A stretch of 64,000 bases of DNA, from positions 546,883,531 to 546,947,530 of the forward strand of contig NC_135497.1 of NCBI RefSeq assembly GCF_052857255.1, given 5' to 3'. The translations under genes and the position numbers were made by a program. The notes under the pieces were generated by a model. That model did no database searches, had not been told where the DNA came from, and saw only the letters and a list, made by a program, of their open reading frames with translations. This document shows, in pieces, positions 60,681 through 64,000 of the stretch. Position 1 is the stretch's first letter; the number at the start of each line of letters is the position of its first letter. The DNA comes from Amblyomma americanum (taxonomy: Eukaryota > Arthropoda > Arachnida > Ixodida > Ixodidae).

Positions 60681-63600
60681 GAGCGTGATTGTTTACATGT
60701 TGCGTTTCACAGGCGAAGCGCCCGACAGCTGACAAAGTGCCTGCGGTACAGCTTCATTAAGGTATAGCGGCTTCGTCCTGATGCGCCGGAGAATTGGCGG
60801 GATTTTTGAAACCACGTGACATGCCCGCTTAGTCTGGCTTAGAAGGACGCCACGAACATCGCTGGAATTATTTGGCAGCGGTGGAGCGCATGGAGCAGAG
60901 CGTGATTTTTTTCACCTTGCGTTTCACAGGCGAAGAAGCGCCCGGCCGCTGACCAAGTGCCTGCGGTAGAGCTGCATTAAGATACAGCGGCTTCGTCCTG
61001 ATGCGCCGGTGAATTGGCGGGATTTTTGAAACCACGTGACATGCCCACTTAGCCTGGCTTAAAAGGACGCCACGAACATCGCTGCAACTATTTGGCAGCT
61101 GTGCAGCGCACGGAGCAGAGCGTGATTTTTTCACCTTGCGTTTCACAGGCGAAGCGAACGACCGCTGACCAAGTGCCTGCGGTACAGCTGCATTAAGATA
61201 CAGCGGATTCGTCCTGATGCGCCGGTGAATTGGCGGGATTTTTGAAACGACGTGACATGCCTACTTAGCCTGGCTTAGAAGGACGCCACGAACATCGCTG
61301 AAACTATTTGGCAGCGGTGCAGCGCACGGAGCATAGCGTGATTTTTTTCACCTTGCGTTTCACAGGCGAAGCGCCCGACCGCTGACCAAGTGCCTGCGGT
61401 ACAGCTGCATTAAGATACAGCGGCTTCGTCCTGATGCGCCGGTGAATTGGCGGGATTTTTGAAACCACGTGACATGCCCACTTAGCCTGGCTTAAAAGGA
61501 CGCCACGAACATCGCTGCAACTATTTGGCAGCTGTGCAGCGCACGGAGCAGAGCGTGATTTTTTCACCTTGCGTTTCACAGGCGAAGCGAACGACCGCTG
61601 ACCAAGTGCCTGCGGTACAGCTGCATTAAGATACAGCGGCTTCGTTCTGATGCGCCGGTGAATTCACGGGATTTTTGAAACCACGTGACATGCCTACTTA
61701 GCCTGGCTTAGAAGGACGCCACGAACATCGCTGAAACTATTTGGCAGCGGTGCAGCGCACGGAGCATCGCGTGATTTTTTTCACCTTGCGTTTCACAGGC
61801 AAAGCGCCCGACCGCTCACCAAGCGCCTGCGGTACAGCTGCATTAAGATACAGCGGCTTCGTCCTGATGCGCCGGTAAATTGGCGGGATTTTTGAAACCA
61901 CGTGACATGCCCACTGAGCCTGGCTTAAAAGGACGCCACGAACATCGCTGCAACTATTTGGCAGCGGTGCAGTGCACGGAGCAGAGAGTGATTTTTTTGA
62001 CCTTGCGTTTCACAGGCGAAGCGCCCGACCACTGACCAAGTGCCTGGGGTACAGCTGCATTAAGATACAGCGGCTTCGTCCTGATGCGCTGGTGAATTGG
62101 CGGGATTTTTGAAACCACGTGACATGCGCGCTTAGCCTGGCTTAAAAGGACGCCACGAACATCGCTGCAACTATTTGGCAGCGGTGCAGCGCACGGAGCA
62201 GAGCGTGATTTTTTTCACCTTGCGTTTCACAGGCGAAGCGCCCGACCGCTCACAAAGTGCCTGCGGTACCGATGCATTAAGATACAGCGGCTTCGTCCTG
62301 AGCGCCGGTGAATTAGCGGGATGTTTGAAACCACGTGACATGCCCACTTAGTCTGGCTTAAAAGGACGCCACGAACATCGCTGGAACCATTTAGCAGCGG
62401 TGCAGCGCACGGAGCAGAGCGTGATTGTTTACATGTTGCGTTTCACAGGCGAAGCGCCCGACAGCTGACAAAGTGCCTGCGGTACAGCTTCATTAAGGTA
62501 TAGCGGCTTCGTCCTGATGCGCCGGAGAATTGGCGGGATTTTTGAAACCACGTGACATGCCCACTGAGCCTGGCTTAAAAGGACGCCACGAACATCGCTG
62601 CAACTATTTGGCAGCGGTGCAGTGCACGGAGCAGAGAGTGATTTTATTGACCTTGCGTTTCACAGGCGAAGCGCCCGACCACTGACCAAGTGCCTGGGGT
62701 ACAGCTGCATTAAGATACAGCGGCTTCGTCCTGATGCGCTGGTGAATTGGCGGGATTTTTGAAACCACGTGACATGCGCGCTTAGCCTGGCTTAAAAGGA
62801 CGCCACGAACATCGCTGCAACTATTTGGCAGCGGTGCAGCGCACGGATCAGAGCGTGATTTTTTTCACCTTGCGTTTCACAGGCGAAGCGCCCGACCGCT
62901 CACAAAGTGCCTGCGGTACCGCTGCATTAAGATACAGCGGCTTCGTCCTGAGCGCCGGTGAATTAGCGGGATGTTTGAAACCACGTGACATGCCCACTTA
63001 TTCTGGCCTAAAAGGACGCCACGAACATCGCTGGAACCATTTAGCAGCGGTGCAGCGCACGGAGCAGAGCGTGATTGTTTACATGTTGCGTTTCACAGGC
63101 GAAGCGCCCGACCGCTGACAAAGTGCCTGCGGTACAGCTTCATTAAGGTATAGCGGCTTCGTCCTGATGCGCCGGAGAATTAGCGGGATTTTTGAAACCA
63201 CGTGACATGCCCGCTTAGTCTGGCTTAGAAGGACGCCACGAACATCGCTGGAATTATTTGGCAGCGGTGCACCATTGGACCAGAGCGTGATTTTTTTCAC
63301 CTTGCGTTTCACACGCGAAGAAGCGCCCGACCGCTGACCAAGTGCCTGCGGTAGAGCTGCAATAAGATACAGCGGCTTCGTCCTGATGCGCCGGTGAATT
63401 GGCGGGATTTTTGAAACCACGTGACATGCCCACTCAGCCTGGCTTAGAAGGACGCCACGAACATCGCTGGAACCATTTGGCAGCGGTGCAGCGCACGGAG
63501 CAGAGCGTGATTTTTTCACCTTGCGTTTCACAGGCGAAACGCCCGACCGCTGACCAAGTGCCTGCGGTACAGCTGCATTAAGATATAGCGGCTTCGTCCT

Positions 63601-64000
63601 GATGCGCTGGTGAATTGGCCGGATTTTTGAAACCACGTGACATGCGCGCTTAGCCTGGCTTAAAAGGACGCCACGAACATCGCTGCAACTATTTGGCAGC
63701 GGTGCAGCGCACGGATCAGAGCGTGATTTTTTTCACCTTGCGTTTCACAGGCGAAGCGCCCGACCGCTCACAAAGTGCCTGCGGTACCGCTGCATTAAGA
63801 TACAGCGGCTTCGTCCTGAGCGCCGGTGAATTAGCGGGATGTTTGAAACCACGTGACATGCCCACTTATTCTGGCCTAAAAGGACGCCACGAACATCGCT
63901 GGAACCATTTAGCAGCGGTGCAGCGCACGGAGCAGAGCGTGATTGTTTACATGTTGCGTTTCACACGCGAAGAAGCGCCCGACCGCTGACCAAGTGCCTG
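60681..64000. repeat. Satellite B right end of window
   Basis: Monomers are rearranged in short blocks. Monomers with GAAGCGAACGACC near 61154 and 61586 are a local pair (offset about 433). GCGCGC monomers lie at 62116, 62766 and 63634. The four-monomer segment starting at 62766 repeats at 63634 (offset 868) and also resembles 53011 onward (offset 9755, 45 monomers). A small deletion gives GGTGCACCATTGGACC near 63268. The array runs off the right edge. Confidence 0.8.

Larger units (their letters stand above)
19232..64000. repeat. Satellite B: tandem array of 216/217-bp monomers
   Basis: The stretch is an uninterrupted head-to-tail array in one orientation. With CACGTG as phase marker, successive copies lie at 19428, 19644, 19861, 20078, 20294, 20511, 20728, 20944, 21161, 21377 and so on to 63850, about 206 monomers. 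Spacing is nearly always 216 or 217 bp. Most of the one-base difference comes from a T6 or T7 run preceding CACC and from an extra G in a GCGGCCCG variant. A subfamily with GCGAAGAAGCG carries +3 bp. The unit shares no visible similarity with satellite A. I do not recognise the family. Candidate roles (centromere, pericentromere, spacer array) are inference from array form; no kinetochore or chromatin evidence is available in sequence alone. Confidence 0.97.

Noticed and set aside
19232..64000. CRISPR array
   Set aside because: Units of 216-217 bp are repeated over their whole length with no unique spacers and no cas genes.
1..64000. Ribosomal spacer subrepeats
   Set aside because: It cannot be fully excluded, but no rRNA gene flanks the arrays in the window and two unrelated arrays of this size would be unusual for a spacer.

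Overview
The whole window is satellite DNA. It holds two unrelated tandem-repeat arrays separated by a run of exactly 100 N, and I find no gene, RNA gene, transposon or CRISPR array that I can support. This points to heterochromatin of a eukaryotic chromosome (centromeric, pericentromeric or subtelomeric). The species cannot be read from the sequence. A guess at an arthropod would rest only on general feel, so I do not call it.

Region 1 (1-19131) is satellite A, with a monomer of about 310 bp. Using the motif GTTTAA as phase marker I count 62 phase points from 41 to 18966, giving 61 full monomers of 307-316 bp (mean about 310.2) plus a partial at each end. One hand-counted monomer is about 40% G+C. 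Length changes sit mainly in a poly-T, a poly-A and a CA tract. Long in-phase blocks recur: 1-4093 matches 5895-10300 (14 monomers in the second copy, 13 in the first), and 12300-14047 matches 15091-16527 minus one monomer. The last 1.76 kb before the gap (17368-19131) repeats the first 1.76 kb of the window (1-1760) almost exactly, 56 monomers later.

Region 2 (19132-19231) is the N gap. Its round length suggests a scaffolding placeholder, so the junction of the two satellites is not observed.

Region 3 (19232-64000) is satellite B, with a monomer of 216 or 217 bp, about 206 copies, and about 55% G+C in a hand-counted monomer. Nearly every monomer carries CACGTGAC. From 19.2 to about 31 kb the array is very homogeneous: 217+217+216 bp trimers form 650-bp units, some identical by eye, and these lie inside larger duplicated blocks (19232-22290 = 25298-28355). 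From about 31.5 kb to the end the monomers are more varied and are arranged in long higher-order blocks. The clearest is a 4.1-kb block at 46830-50930 and 54420-58521 (offset 7588 bp), with an earlier copy at 40885-43566 that lost one monomer.

Long open frames on the minus strand (up to 703 codons at 43749-45860) follow from 216 being divisible by 3 and from a T6/T7 length switch. I do not consider them genes. What is worth following up is array architecture: the near-identical array ends, the gap, monomer-phased exchange junctions, the conserved CACGTGAC site, an old internal duplication in the B monomer, and a GCGCGC marker that predicts a fragment pattern.
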